Assembly: GCA_011009095.1 (NCBI GenBank)
Contig: VTPC01000398.1
Span: 99,436-163,435, forward strand
Source: Ignelater luminosus
Taxonomy: Eukaryota; Arthropoda; Insecta; Coleoptera; Elateridae
Direction of reading: 5' to 3'
Length of the DNA: 64,000 nt
Below the pieces are notes generated by a model. It ran no database searches. It was given only the letters and a program-made list of their open reading frames with translations, and was not told the origin of the DNA. The first letter of the stretch is position 1, and each line of letters opens with the position of its first letter. Both the position numbers and the translations under genes were made by a program. Positions 38,032 through 51,542 of the stretch are shown one piece after another.

Positions 38032-38874
38032 ATATTGAATTTAACATAAATATACAATTGTGCTACAGTGAAATAGGTTTTGTAGAACTCCTCTTTCTAT
38101 GAGGGACTTTTTTACTATCAAGCAACCTGTACATACATAAACACATCATCCGGATTATCGATTGTGTGGAATATATCAGGGCATGTAATTAATATTGATA
38201 TTATCTTTATTTTTGTTTATTATCATAAGTGCGTGATTTTTGACATAATGTTTCTGATTAAGTCTTTTTCTTGTTCATTGTGTTTTTAAACACTAATCAA
38301 TTGTTTTTGTGTTTTTTATTTTTGTGTCGATTTTCTGTAATTTATCGGTAGATATTTTACTAACACAGTATTCACCATAGTAGTATAATACATTCTTTTT
38401 GCAAAGAGTTTTCCTTAACTAACAATAACACTCTATTGTTTATATCGTTTACCCACACTGGGAAATAACAAACTTAGTTGTTGACTAGATCTTGTTACCA
38501 CTACAAAAACCCACATTAAACCCTAAATTTACTGTATATATATTATGTAAATGTAAGCAGAATAAATAATCTCTTGTAATACCTTTACGTTTTACTCCAA
38601 GCACAAGTGATTTCTATTAATCCCATGCGACGCTATAGAAGTACATACGTATAAACTAAATTTTCTATGAACTTAAAAGTTTAGATTACACCATATTTGG
38701 TCATATTTTAGTATAATAGAACAAACAGTTTGGCATCATGACATAGTTTATAGAAAGACTCTTTCCGACTATTAGAATTTAAAAGTTGAAGCTTTCAGGA
38801 AATGTGTATTGTATTGTAGACATCTATTCATATAGACATAGTTATGTAATAACTAATAAAAGTATTTATTTCAG
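38032..38874. other. Upstream flank of the peptide gene's first coding exon
   Basis: No 5' untranslated exon or promoter can be fixed from sequence. The end of this stretch (about 38860-38874, TATTTATTTCAG) is a good 3' splice site. At least one non-coding exon therefore lies upstream, inside or outside the window. Confidence 0.45.
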
Positions 38875-38879
38875 TTGAA

Positions 38880-38989
38880 ATGAAACTTCCAACGATTGGC
38901 AGCAACGGAATTATGTGGTTGGTGATCCTCGTAGCTGGAACACTTTTACTTATATCATCCTCTTCGGAAGCTGCTCCACCCCTACCAAG
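38880..38989 (+). CDS. Signal-peptide exon of a DH31-like (calcitonin-like diuretic hormone) precursor
   Basis: The exon begins at 38875 after an acceptor (TTTATTTCAG) and has five untranslated bases, then ATG. It encodes 36 full codons plus two bases. A polar start (MKLPTIGSNG) leads into a hydrophobic core (MWLVILVAGTLLLI), then a small-residue stretch SSSSEA and APPLP. This is a classical secretory signal peptide, with cleavage expected after SEA. The donor CCAAG/GTAGTT leaves phase 2, which matches the exon at 60224. The joined product reads EAAPPLPSYYSPLSLEGQ. In insect DH31 precursors a short propeptide follows the signal peptide and precedes the amidated 31-residue hormone, which acts on a class B GPCR in Malpighian tubule, gut and neurons. 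The alternative is another small secreted neuropeptide. Confidence 0.72.
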
Positions 38990-40415
38990 GTAGTTGTAGC
39001 TTTTATTTCTTCATTTTTTGTGTATGTATTTTTTAAAGGAGAATAAAATACAAAAAGCCGTACTAAAATGTTCTAAAAAAATATGTCGTGAAAGATAAAT
39101 ATGTATAACGTTTTACGGCTGTCTCTACTTATTATAGTGTATGTATACTTACATCTACTCGATATATCATTTCGTATAGGATGTAGGAAGTATGAAACGA
39201 ATTTACTTAACATATTCTAAGATTTATGCTAATGGTATTTTAAGTAGCATTAGATAGGTAAATGTATTGATTCCTAAAAGAGAATTTAATTACACTCGAT
39301 ATAAATTATTAAAAATTTTCCATGACGATTTATATTCAAGAAAGTGTTTCCAACCTGAAGTCGAAAAAAAACAAAATACAATATTTTATTCAAACTAGTA
39401 ACTTAAAATTGTTTTTGAGAATGTTTTTTGATAACTTAATTTCTTTATTCAACTTTTCTTTTGAATTTCTCAAATTCTATTTTATAGAACTAAAACTTCT
39501 TCGGCTCCCTAGTTACTACTAACAAAATTTTTGTATTCAAATAAATTGTTAAAAAAAGTAAAGAAACCTATTTTCTTTTTGTTTTTTTTTTTCATTACGT
39601 AAGTGGTATTTCTACCTTATTATAAATTCCTTTAGTAACAAAGGTTTATTTGTTATATAAATGTTCGTATTGAACGGTTAAGTTCGCATCCGAATTTCCT
39701 CTCGATGCTAATGTTTTCACATCAAGCACAACAATAACATCAATCTGATTAATAACTATTGACGCGTATTTACTGGAAGGATGTGATCCAACAATTAGTT
39801 TGATACAGTGATATCTTTGATAATACGGAATAAACCAATGACAAACAACCATTTTGGATTTTGTATGTTGGTAAGAGTTATAATATTCATAATAATAATT
39901 AAATTAAAAATCAGAATGATTTCTGTTCTTCAACTATATTTCTCCCATTTAGTATTATTAAAAAAAAGAATAAAAGTTCAGTTGTGTAGTTATCGACAGA
40001 ATAATGTGTGATATTTTGTGACATTAACAAAAAAAAGTTACTTTGAATTATAAAAATCTATAAATAAGAATTTCATCTGATATTGGGTGTTGTTTCCAAT
40101 ATTTTTTTCTAAACGTTAAGTTCAAAAGATTTTAAATATTCAATTTTACTCAAAAACGGTACTCCCAAGAAAAAACTCAAAAACAACATTTTTTACCCGA
40201 TTGAGAACAAAGCTGATAGAGCATACGCTCGAGTAACCTTGGTTTGAGAATAGATTACAGGAATAACAAAATCACTAACCCTATGAAATAGTTTTGCTAA
40301 GTATGTCTTCTCTCTCTTATTGTACCTCCATCATTGATATACTACGTAAGTGTACAGTATCAGCAATTTCAGAATAGTACAGGTCCTATAACAAAATCCA
40401 TTTGGAAGGTTCTAT

Positions 40416-40815
40416 NNNNNNNNNNNNNNNNNNNNNNNNNNNNNNNNNNNNNNNNNNNNNNNNNNNNNNNNNNNNNNNNNNNNNNNNNNNNNNNNNNNNN
40501 NNNNNNNNNNNNNNNNNNNNNNNNNNNNNNNNNNNNNNNNNNNNNNNNNNNNNNNNNNNNNNNNNNNNNNNNNNNNNNNNNNNNNNNNNNNNNNNNNNNN
40601 NNNNNNNNNNNNNNNNNNNNNNNNNNNNNNNNNNNNNNNNNNNNNNNNNNNNNNNNNNNNNNNNNNNNNNNNNNNNNNNNNNNNNNNNNNNNNNNNNNNN
40701 NNNNNNNNNNNNNNNNNNNNNNNNNNNNNNNNNNNNNNNNNNNNNNNNNNNNNNNNNNNNNNNNNNNNNNNNNNNNNNNNNNNNNNNNNNNNNNNNNNNN
40801 NNNNNNNNNNNNNNN
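40416..40815. other. 400-N assembly gap
   Basis: Exactly 400 unknown bases, so probably an estimated or standard gap size. Unlike the 27.8 kb gap, the flanks do not repeat each other. The right flank has an open + frame ending at 40951 (QTRTKAKLRHFTAEHFKTLM). It could be the tail of a transposon protein mostly hidden in the gap. Open frames drawn across the gap are artefacts. Confidence 0.95.
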
Positions 40816-41229
40816 TATATACGCAAATGGATGGAAAGCGGAGAATATAGCGCAATTTCAAACCCGAACTAAAGCAAAACTCCGCCATTTCACAGCAGAA
40901 CACTTTAAAACGTTGATGACTAAAAATATGCCAAAATTAGGGAAGCAGTAAATTATGGTATTCATTGTTTTATTTATTTTGATTATTTTATATCTCTGTT
41001 AAATAATAATTAATTTTTAAGTTTGTGCAGATTTTTGTTTTGTAATATCGATGTTGTTCACTTTATGAATCTACTGTATACAAAAGATAGAAATGTAAAA
41101 ATCTTTCAATGACAAAACCTGTCGACAATAATATTAGTATTTGGAATTCATATTCCTGAAACGATTATGAACCAATATTTTAATGGCCATGAAGACTCTA
41201 ATGATACTGGCACATAGAATATATAAGAG

Positions 41230-41417
41230 AAGTATTACTTGTTTTTCAATTTGGGCACCAACTCCTAGATTCGATCTCATACCCAAAAGATTTCTTCCGT
41301 ACTCCAGGCTTGAACTCACGTCGGCCCAGTGTGACTTCGCTTTCTTTGTGCCATTTACACCATGCAGAGTGATATGTAATAGGTCTCATCACTGCTACAC
41401 CACCTGGGCCGATAGGA
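41230..41417 (-). mobile_element. SINE-like, tRNA-related segment
   Basis: On the minus strand the sequence starts GGCCCAGGTGGTGTAGCAG (A-box-like, near 41405). It has a B-box-like GAGTTCAAGCCTGG near 41315 and a second one, GAGATCGAATCTAGG, near 41272. The stretch is clearly richer in G+C than the surrounding intron. A-box to B-box spacing is longer than in a tRNA (about 80 bases to the first B-box), so an insertion or a composite head is needed. No tail or flanking repeats were identified. Confidence 0.4.
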
Positions 41418-44400
41418 AAGTACCGTTAATCTGTTTTTATTTATTGAGCTGATTTCTTCTGTGATTATGTGGTGATGTTGAATTGTGCATTTAGTGTCAA
41501 TTTCAGTTGACGCCTAGAAAAAGTTACCTGGTTTGCAAATCCTCGCACTAAAGTCTCGATATAATCAGTAGTGACATGTCACTACAGGTAATTTTGAGAA
41601 AACATTTTTACCTTCGAATTAATAAAAAATCCGACCAAACTATTCTTTGGAGAAGATTTGCTAAACAGCTTATGAACCTGATAACCTATGAAAGACAAAG
41701 TAGTGGGTTTCCGTTCTATAATTATATTTTGGAATTGTATTTGTTCTGTTTTTATGTAAAGTTCTGAAGCTGTAATACCATAATCCTCTTTCTAATTCTT
41801 ATTTTCTTTGATTGACATGTAAAAGAAATTATAAAAGATTCATACTAAATCAGATTTTTTATCTTTTGTTTTTGTTTTTAACTATAAATTTTGAATGCAA
41901 CCATGCAGAACGTACCTCTTTAGAAATTATTTAATTTTTTAAATACATATGACGTCATCGTTGTCATCATATAAAAGATAAGGATATTTCTCCATGCCAA
42001 GTAATAGTCATTCATTGTTTTCACTATCACTTAAAAATGATACCGTTTGACAAGTGATGTTTTTTTTACAAATACACGTACATAAAGATGCTGAAAAAAG
42101 GAAGTGCTTTTGTTTAGTTGAAGTTTTTTTCAGTAAAACTTTGTACAAGATTTTTCGCGATCATTTAAAATAAAGAAGTTAAGCATTACAGTGTGTATAG
42201 GAAAAATTAAGAAAAACAATCTTTTTCATAAGTCAAAAGAGCGTTTCCCAAAAACAATGTTTATTCACTAACTAAACACATGATATCTCTTTATTAGAAA
42301 ATAATTTTGACTTATAGAATTACTTTTTGGTTATCTTGTGCAAGGGTTTCCTATCTAATAATAGAATCTTGAAAAATATTTGTATTTGTTTATGTTGAAA
42401 ACAAAGTATAAAAATATTAATGCCGTGAAGTTTCTTGTTTGGTAATTATAATCAGCATAAATCGTCTCTTGATTTTGATTCCTTACTGAGATGGAGTTAT
42501 TGTTAACAATAACTTTAAATTACCTCATTAACTCTTTTTTATTTAATCGTTTAAGATTGAGGAGCTTTAGATTGGTTTCAACGCTTACATACGTACTTTT
42601 ATGATAGGTATCCCTGAACACACTAGAATTTAATTAAAGAAGATTTTACTCGAGAATAACGCATTTCACGAAGAGAATGCAATAGTTATTTTTTACTAAT
42701 TCGAGAAATGATGATATTTACCTAGTATGATGGGACACTACTAGTAAACAACACCTCATTCTTAATGAGCTTTGCACATTAAACTTTTTTTTTATGATAG
42801 CAGTTAACTAATTAGGTTAACAGTCTTTTCCTTATAAAGTACATTTTGTAATGTTAAAAGAGATGTCTGTACATATGTATCCAGTTTTTCTAGGCACACT
42901 GTCTAAACTGTAGTATTTATTATAAAAATCTGTTTTAACTTGTAATGGTCATTTACTTCCGTATGTAATCATGTTTTCCTCTTACCTCGTTCTTTATTAT
43001 AATAGCGACATCAAGGTAATGACTTATTAAATTTTACAGCAGATACTTAAATGAGTATAACGGACAATTTAGTTTAGTGAACCTCATTTCATCACCAAAT
43101 TACGCTAGTAAAACAACGGAAGGTATTCATTGTAAATTTGCATTAATTTACTTTTAGTGGAAGTAAAACTATTCTGTCATTGTGTCTGTGCTTAAATAGT
43201 AAAATACACAGAGAATATTCTGATTTTCATACATACAACTAACTAATCAAAACTTTACTAATAAAATTCTTGGTATATATGTTATAGCAATTAAAAATGA
43301 TGCAGTTCGAATTACTATAGTATACTTAGTCTCGATAACACCAAGCCCTAGTAAATAGATAAATTACTTTTTTATATAAATCAGTTCTTAATAAACTGAA
43401 TAATTTAACAACTAAAGTTGCACATGTAGATCAGTAGCAAATTGCGTGTTTTTGTAGTTCCTGTTGCACAAACAAGAACGAAATATTAAGTAAATTATTA
43501 AACACCCACAAAGTGGTTATTCATCAAACATACCTAAATTTTAATTATGTACAAACGATATCAACTGAAATGATCGGATTTGCCCGATTCCATTCATGCA
43601 TGTTTTCGTTCCTATGACCATAACGAACCTTTGCACGCACTAGTTGAGTTATAAAACACCTAAACAAATTTAGCATTGATTTAGAATCTTTAATTGCGTT
43701 GCTTTGGCAGGCTTAAATTTCTCTAAAAAATAACCTCTCTTACTTGAAATAAAACACGAAAGGCCACTCTTTGTACAACAGCTTAAGCTTCCGTAAAACT
43801 GAAATCTTCATTAGTTAAAAACTGTAGGCCGTATTGTAATTTAAGAGATCTTAAATAAACTTTTTAGTGTGAAACCAACCGCTTCAATGGTTGTCATGGA
43901 GATTAATTAATGTTTGTTTTAACAGACGATTTGTAATACGACCTTTGGTTACCAAATTATAAACTGTTCAAAATATGATACTATTCTTGTGAATATTGAC
44001 GCATCGATAATTCAAAAAGTCCACGAAAGATGTTTCCATTTGTATACAATACACAATTAAATTGTCAATTTGGCTTTTACACTTGAGACTTGATTGTTTA
44101 CAGCATGTAGTATAATATCAGAGATTAGCGATATAATACCACAGTTAAAGTAGTAGAACCAATAGCTACTTATTCTCTATACAGCTTGTCCCCTATCGTA
44201 CTTATTCCCTCAGTTTGCAAATAGCCAATAACTCCGCAAGAATGTTACTACAAGCCTTTAGACATTTTTTGCTTACAGGATCTATTTTTTATACTTCTTT
44301 CTGGTTGATCACTTAAATTTTTTACCTCTAACCCTTCAATAAGTATCTGGTAGAGAGCACCGTAGCGTCCAATGCCAAACAGCAAAAAAATATTTTAGTA

Positions 44401-47400
44401 GTCGATACTTTAAAAAGTTCGAACAAACTTTAAGAAATAAAGCTAATAATCAAGTGCAAAAAAATAAAATATTCAGTATCACTGATTCTTTAGAATGACT
44501 CGAGATATGGTACTTTATACTGCGCCAGCGTTTTCAAATGCTCGTAAAATTGTTACAAGCAATTTCCACATTTTGTAGCTGAGACAAGAAACACGACAGA
44601 ATTTTGAAATAGACATTTTACAGCTAGTGCTCTACTTTGAAGTTACGTGCACTTGACCTCAAGCAACTCATAAATAATTATTATTATTATTCACCTGTAG
44701 CACATGCACTCTGTAATGGGTTAAGTTCAAGCTGGTGGCTAAAAACACGTGCTTTTTTGTTTTTCAATAGAATTTCTTGTCTATGTGGTTTCTGGAAATA
44801 CTAGCGTGGCGAAATAATTCGACTTAAATTTAGACCAGAGGCCAAACACCAGAATTTATTATTATCTAATTAATAAATTTAGAAGGCAAGGCAAATAGGC
44901 GGGTTTTTGATGAATTTGTCTAATTTTAATATGAAAATATGTTTTAAACTATTACTATTTCTATTGTTACTCTCAACAATGAAGAAAAACATTGAATTGA
45001 GACAAATTAATTAGGATTAATGCAGCTGGCGACATCATCACTTTCATGGTTGATTAGTGCTTTCCAAAGGAAAATACAAGTGCTCCCACAAATGGAAACT
45101 CTGTTGTACGTCTCAAATCACCCTCTGGCTATGGTGATGTTACTGCAATCGTAGGTTTGCTTTCGTGACGGAAATGTTGGTTGTGTGAATAAATTGCTAG
45201 ACATGTTTAAATTGATGGCAGAACTTATTGATAACATTAGTTTTACTAAAAGGGTTGAATTGAGAATATTCTCAGCGTCGGTTTTTATTGCAGTTTATTC
45301 CAAACCGGATTCAGTTTGAGTCATTGTTTGTATGTGGAGCATGTTACCTAAAGAAGAGCAATGAAGAAAAGATGATGTATGGCAGCACTAAAGCAAAACT
45401 TTAGAGGTTATACTATAGCACTGTCGATTTATGAAGTTACATTGATGTCATGTGACCGCTTTCATTAGTTTTTTTTACCTTAATGATGTAAATAAATTCC
45501 TACCTACTGCATCTACACCTTCATTTGTCTCAATTTTTTTTGAAATTTGTTCTCAGGGGAAAACAAAATATGTTAACTTTCGTCCTCAATACATGTTTAT
45601 GATTTGTACTAGGAGTTTGTAGAAAAAGAGATAATCTCAGATTTCCCAAGCAATCCCATTGTAAAATTAAAACGACATCGTATTTAATAGATAGGTTTTG
45701 AATAAGTCACAAGGTTTGTACTACTTCGAAACATTCTGAAAAGAAAATTAGAACAAAGAAAAGCCATAAAAATCAGCTGCCGTTCTAGAACGATTGCATG
45801 ACTCAGCTTAGCATTATAATTATTTGTCCACCCTGGCACCAAGTACCGCGGTTAGGCTGTGGTATGAGCAATTTAGAATAGGCAAATAGATATTCTAAAT
45901 AATAAAAAGATAACAAAAGGATGTATGCTTAGAAATACTGAATCTTGAATTAGCTTTTAAATACTTTTTGCAATTTTTTGAATTTATTTACTTATTAGAA
46001 ATGAGGTTAATTTTCTATCTTCGTCTAACTAAACTAGCCAATGATATAAAGGACTTCTATTTAGTACCATTCATAATGATACTATCAAGTTTTGAAGACT
46101 GACGGGTCTTAGTTAGTGATTTCGTCTTCATAATTAGGAATTGGCCAAAATTGTCTTTACTGGAACTAATGTTAATACCCTACACTACAAAAGAGAAACC
46201 TTTTTCCTTACAAAACAATTTGTTCCTGAGATAGTAACTATTGTTTTAAATGCACTATTTTATAATTTAACTTTCTACGACTTCACTCCATGCATGCTCT
46301 TAAACTTCATCTAGGCTTTTCGAAATTTTACAAATAACTGTCCTATTTTATCGTCGGCCGGAAACATTTTCCATTTACGTCTTATACATGGTACCTCTTA
46401 AACGACTTTTTTTGTTGAACAAATGGAGGACCAGACGAAGAAGCCCCGTGGACTTCCTTGATGTGAGAATGGCAAAATAGCATGCATCAGAAGTAATTAT
46501 TGGAGATCGTCCTGTCATTACAACCGATCCGTCGCATGCTGTTACTAAGACCTTGGTAAATGTAGATTGAAAATTTTATACGCCTTTATCTAAATGTATA
46601 CTGATGCAAGTCATAAAACTTTTATTGTAGGTTTCAAAGATTTATGAGATTATTATCATAATGCTACAGCTAATCTTATACATGGGATTCTATTAAATCA
46701 GTCTAGATTCTGGAAAAATTGTTTTAAAAATAAAACATACGTATATGAGAAAATGAGTTTGCTTCAGATTTACCACTCACTAGTGCGCCTATACTCAAAA
46801 ATAAATTTAGGAATGCAGTCCTGATTACTTTGTATTATAAGAGAGTGTGGTCTAGATTACATTTCGCCTAAAAGCTTGCTACTTTATCTAGCCCACAATA
46901 AAATTTCAAAGTCAATACTTCCAGAAAGGCACTGTGGTCTATAAAAGTACTCTTTCAGCAAAGAAATAAAAATCAGTCATTTAAACCAGAATAATATTCT
47001 ATACCTATTGTTAAAACTTTAATTGTTTTGTGAACTGTATCTTTTTGCTGACTAAGCGGTGTTCAAAACCTACACAGTATCGTTTTTTTCCTTCAAAGTC
47101 AATCATCGAAATATATTTTGCCCAGAAATCTTACAAATTAAAAATGTTTTCAGAGAATTCTATGGAGTTCATCTTAAACTGTGTAATATCCCTACAGTTA
47201 CTCGTGTCTACTAAACTCGTACAAAACTAATGTAAGAGAAAAACCGCAATGCCAAAAGTGGTCCTCTTCAATTCAGTTTTTTTTTTTTGGGAGCAACTTT
47301 TAGATAAATTTTCCGTTTAATATATATGTAGATTTCAGTTGATGTTCTTATAATATATCTATGTCTGTTTTAATTGCAATAAATATTATAACTACAATAT

Positions 47401-49272
47401 AACTACATACATATTATCATAAGACATCTTGATAGTTTAAGACATCAAATCGTGAGTTCTAAATACCGTTTACGCACAGTTGCAGCCATCCAAATGTGAA
47501 CGATATCTTTTAATTATTTGACAATAACAACTGTTTTTCAGCCTATTGCTGCAACGGCAAGCAATTACATTTGTCTTTTTTCCATTTTTATAATTTTAGA
47601 TAATGAAGTTTGATTTAATAAACCAGACTTATTTTACATTTACAATAAACCTAAATTTATTTATAAAAGACGTTCACATTTGGGTGGCCGTAACTGTGCA
47701 TACACAAACTTCACATAATTTTGTAAATAGAATTAGTTATCCCACCAGCCTGGATTTTTCTCTTTCTATCTTTATGTTTATAGGACAATCTAAAAATAAA
47801 ATTACTTCGAACGTGTCTGAACATAAATCTAAACCAAAGATTAATTTTTACGAAATATTTGGGAAACATCGATGATAGCAAAAGTTATTTTAATAAATTA
47901 TTCTAATATAATGTACAGTTTCTATAAATTAGTACGAGAAACACTGCAAACGCTGAGATTGAGCAATCTGAAAGTTTTTTAATTTAGGAGTACACCCATT
48001 CGTTATGACCTTGAAATGAGCTTTAATTTTTAAAGAAAAACAAACATTTCAATAGAACACGAATGGAAATTTTATTATTCGTTTTCAGAATCAGGAAATT
48101 TTAGAAATTATTTAAGTATAATACTTCGACATTTATTCTATTATATCTTTCTGAGAAAATGAAATGGAATAATATTTATTCTCAAAGGAATTGTTGTTTT
48201 TATGAAAATAAACAGGATGCAAAATCAGAATTCCTCTCCTAAATCGTTGTTGTGTATGCCTAAAACAAAACAGTTATCTCACGAACCTGAAATTTCAGAA
48301 TTAAAGTTAAAAGGAATTTATAATTACGTCGTTTCGTGCATTCTATTTCACAGAGATTTACTATAAGTACAATTAGAGAATGGTCTTTGTAAATAAATTG
48401 TTTCAGTTTACAATTAACATCTCCAAGCAAGATAAACCGCAACGTAAAATGGTTGTAACACTAACCCAACCCAACTTCTAGTTAGTAAAACCACGCATAA
48501 ACTCATTAGAAATTATACATGATTAGATTTTGTCACCAAAATCCATATTAAACTTTAACCGTCAATTAGTAGATACTTAATGATTCATTTATAGAAGAAT
48601 GAGTTATAATAATCTGCCGCTTTAATTGATTAATGGTGTAATGTAAACGAAAATTTAATTTTCTGATACAGAAACGTACATAATATAAAAGTTTGTTGGA
48701 ATTCTGAATTTAAAAGCTTTTCCTATCGAACCAATAACAATTTTTGCTTTTACGTGTTCACTAACTAGAGGCTATATACCTTCCAATATTAAATTTTGAT
48801 TAATTACAGGAAAACGGAAAGCTTAGGTTTTAGGGCACTTAAAACAGACCTAAATATACATTTGAGAAATTATGCTCTTCACTCTTGCACCCTGAATTAT
48901 AAATTCTTTACTGTCCTAAGTATACAACTCTGATCTACCGTTAGTGTTGTTAGCACCGAATTACCGAGGTTCAAATTAAATCAACCACTTCGGTTAACTT
49001 AAATTGCATTTCTAACTTTTTGCTCTCAATTAATTACTGCTGTGAAATCAAGAAGATCTCTTAAGTGGGAAACAAGATGATTTTATAAGAAACTTATCTA
49101 TTATATATTTATCGCTGAGAGAATGTGTTCAGTATTCTTCAACATTTTGAATTAAACCTTTGTCGTGACAATTCTTTTAGGAACATAAAATTAAATACAA
49201 AAATAGAAAAAAATTATTAGTTATTGCCTTTAAAGGTTAAGTGTAATTATTAATTATAATCACACTAAGAAG

Positions 49273-50785
49273 AATAAACTCCTCAACAAAATTAGGAAAA
49301 CACGAAATTTTGCGAAAAATGAGTGTTTTTCAAATCCAAATATCTTCTTCGGTTTTCATCGGCACAACTTGATCTAACTGGTTCCCTAAACGTTAACATC
49401 TCTGCTTTTCAAAGCTGTCATTCAAAGTGTCGAAAACTTACTTAGAGGGCGCAAATGTTGCTAGACCGCAAAGGTGCAAAAATGTCGAAAATTGTTTCAA
49501 CTTTAAAACGCACGAATTAGTTTTTTCTTGGTCTTGCAAATATAACAGTTGCAAAGTTTCAACATTTAGGTCAAAAACATTTAGAATTGTACTTTTGACA
49601 ATTTTGGCATAAAATTCAGATGTTTTCAAAACAAGTCAGTATCATTAGTGTGTGAGCCGATAAATATTGTGAACGAGTGAGAAGATGTAAGCGAGTTATT
49701 GTGTACCGCCGACATGAGCGTAACCCAATGTGCACCCGCATGTACGTGCGTGCGCGCGTGTGCGTGTGTGCGTACAAATATACAGGGTGATTCCGAAATA
49801 AAGGTTATCCTCTTAAAGGTGGATAGCAGTGTGATAGTACATACATTTGCGATAAAAATCGGTGGGTAAAAATTGCATAGTTTTTGAGAAAAATGCGATT
49901 GAAGTTTAATCGCTAAGCCAAGCCGGTCCTGCTCTCATACTTTTACTTAAGCAAAAATCGATAGGGGTTGACTGACCGTCCTTGTCATTGGCAGGTAGTT
50001 TTTGCTATTTATGTAAGGGGTATAATAGTTTATCTGGTTTCTACAATGCCATAAATAACCAGTTCCTACTTTTACTTTTTAATCTGCAAACGGAAAAATA
50101 TTAAAATTTTACTGTTAGTGATTCTTTTCTGTAAACTTCCGAAGAACTAAAAACTTCAATAAGCAATATGCTACATAAATAAAAATTGGTTGAATTTAGT
50201 AAATTGAATTAAATATAGAGGTGATAGTTAGTAGTACCTTCCATACGCATGTTTCATTCAAGTAGTATGTGTAATCCATTGCCATTTAAAATGTTTCCTA
50301 TTCATGTGACTAAATAATAATGAGGGATTAAAATGTTGCTTGTGAGACTGGAGTCTTAATTGTTCGTAACATAAATTTTGTTATTATGTTTTTACTGTTT
50401 TAACGAATTTCAACAACCCTGCATGTTAAACATACTTCAGATTTAAGAAGGGAAAGTTATAAAATGTCCAGGGGGTAGCTTATGATGGCATTTATTGTTC
50501 ATTGTGCTACACTACAAGGGTTTAAAAACACCGTAAATCTCCTTAACTTTCACTTTTTAACGATTTAACGATTTTCGACATTTTTGCACCTTTGCGGTCT
50601 AGCGACATTTGCACCCTCTACGTAAGAGTTTTCGACACTTTTAGTGACAGCATTCAAAAGCAGGGATGTTAACGTTTAGGAAACCATTTGAATCAAGTTG
50701 TTCCGATGAAAACTGGCGAAGATATTTGGGTTTGAAAAACACTCAAAAATTTCAATGTTCCCCAATTTTGTTGAGGAATTTATTA
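49273..50785. mobile_element. Inverted-repeat element A with about 220 bp arms
   Basis: The left arm (49273-49492) and right arm (50569-50785) are inverted copies at roughly 85 percent identity. They start AATAAAnTCCTCAACAAAAT and share AACGTTAACATC, GTGTCGAAAACT and TAGACCGCAAAGGTGCAAAA. Long arms without coding sequence suggest a non-autonomous fold-back or MITE-type element. Its interior is interrupted by the left end of element B (49789 onward). Short open frames inside the arms are incidental. Confidence 0.7.
49741..49775. repeat. GT/GC-rich microsatellite
   Basis: An alternating purine-pyrimidine run of GT and GC dinucleotides (TGCGTGCGCGCGTGTGCG and continuation) lies just before the left end of element B. 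Confidence 0.85.
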
Positions 50786-51442
50786 TTATTATTTTTGTTA
50801 TTATTATAAACCCAAAAATAAAAGTTTATTTTTAAATCTTATTAGAGATATTTTATTAATAAGAAGCTAAGAAAATATTAGACTAGCCATTTTATAAATG
50901 AAGACGTACACTAATTATAATCCTGAAAAGGCTCATGGCGCAACAAGGAAGTACTCGACCACAAATTAAGATCGATATATGGACTATTTAAAGCCGTAAT
51001 GCATGTTGAATAGGAAATGGGAAATCAGCACTTAAGATCCATAATACGGAAGGTTTCGCATAACATTGTTAGTCAAAAGAAAGTCCTTGTCATTAAAAAC
51101 AGTGCAGTGCAGGGGGTAGCTTATGATGGCATTTATTGTTCATTGTGCTACTACAGCTGCACTATTAGTTTCAAGAAAATAGGCATGTCTGGTAAATTTT
51201 CGTTCTTGCACTACAATGGTTTAAGAACACCGTAAATCTCCTTAACTTTTACTTTTTAAGGCAACAATACAGAAAACACTTTTCCTTTTTCTAACCAGAG
51301 ACGGCTTCAGTTTTTAATATTTAGGAAAATTGTCCAAATTTTCAACTTTCACGGAGCCACTTCGTTTTTTCATTTTTTGTCTTCTTTTAGCCTCACTTAT
51401 CACCTATTAAAAGGATACTCTTTATTTCGGAATCACCCTGTA
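49788..51442. mobile_element. Inverted-repeat element B (ends CAGGGTGATTCCGAAATAAAG), interleaved with A
   Basis: Both ends read CAGGGTGATTCCGAAATA inward, followed by AAG and a similar nATCCT tract. They abut TATA on each side, consistent with a TA or TATA duplication. The element is about 1.65 kb and has no transposase. Its 3' part contains a diverged direct repeat: 50421-50560 recurs at 51000-51260, sharing GGGGGTAGCTTATGATGGCA and ACACCGTAAATCTCCTTAAC. The first copy carries a deletion of about 60 bases. The right arm of element A lies between the two copies. Confidence 0.75.
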
Positions 51443-51542
51443 TATATAGATATATACACACACAAAAAATAACTTTGTAACCACTGAAGCATATAAAGAA
51501 AATCAAACAAAAATTTAAATAGAAGGTAAAAGTACGTTTGGG

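Noticed and set aside
40334..40951. Long open frames through the 400-N gap
   Set aside because: The N bases hide stops. The apparent length is an artefact.
44330..44380. tRNA A-box-like GGTAGAGAGCACCG
   Set aside because: No B-box at a suitable distance and no cloverleaf.
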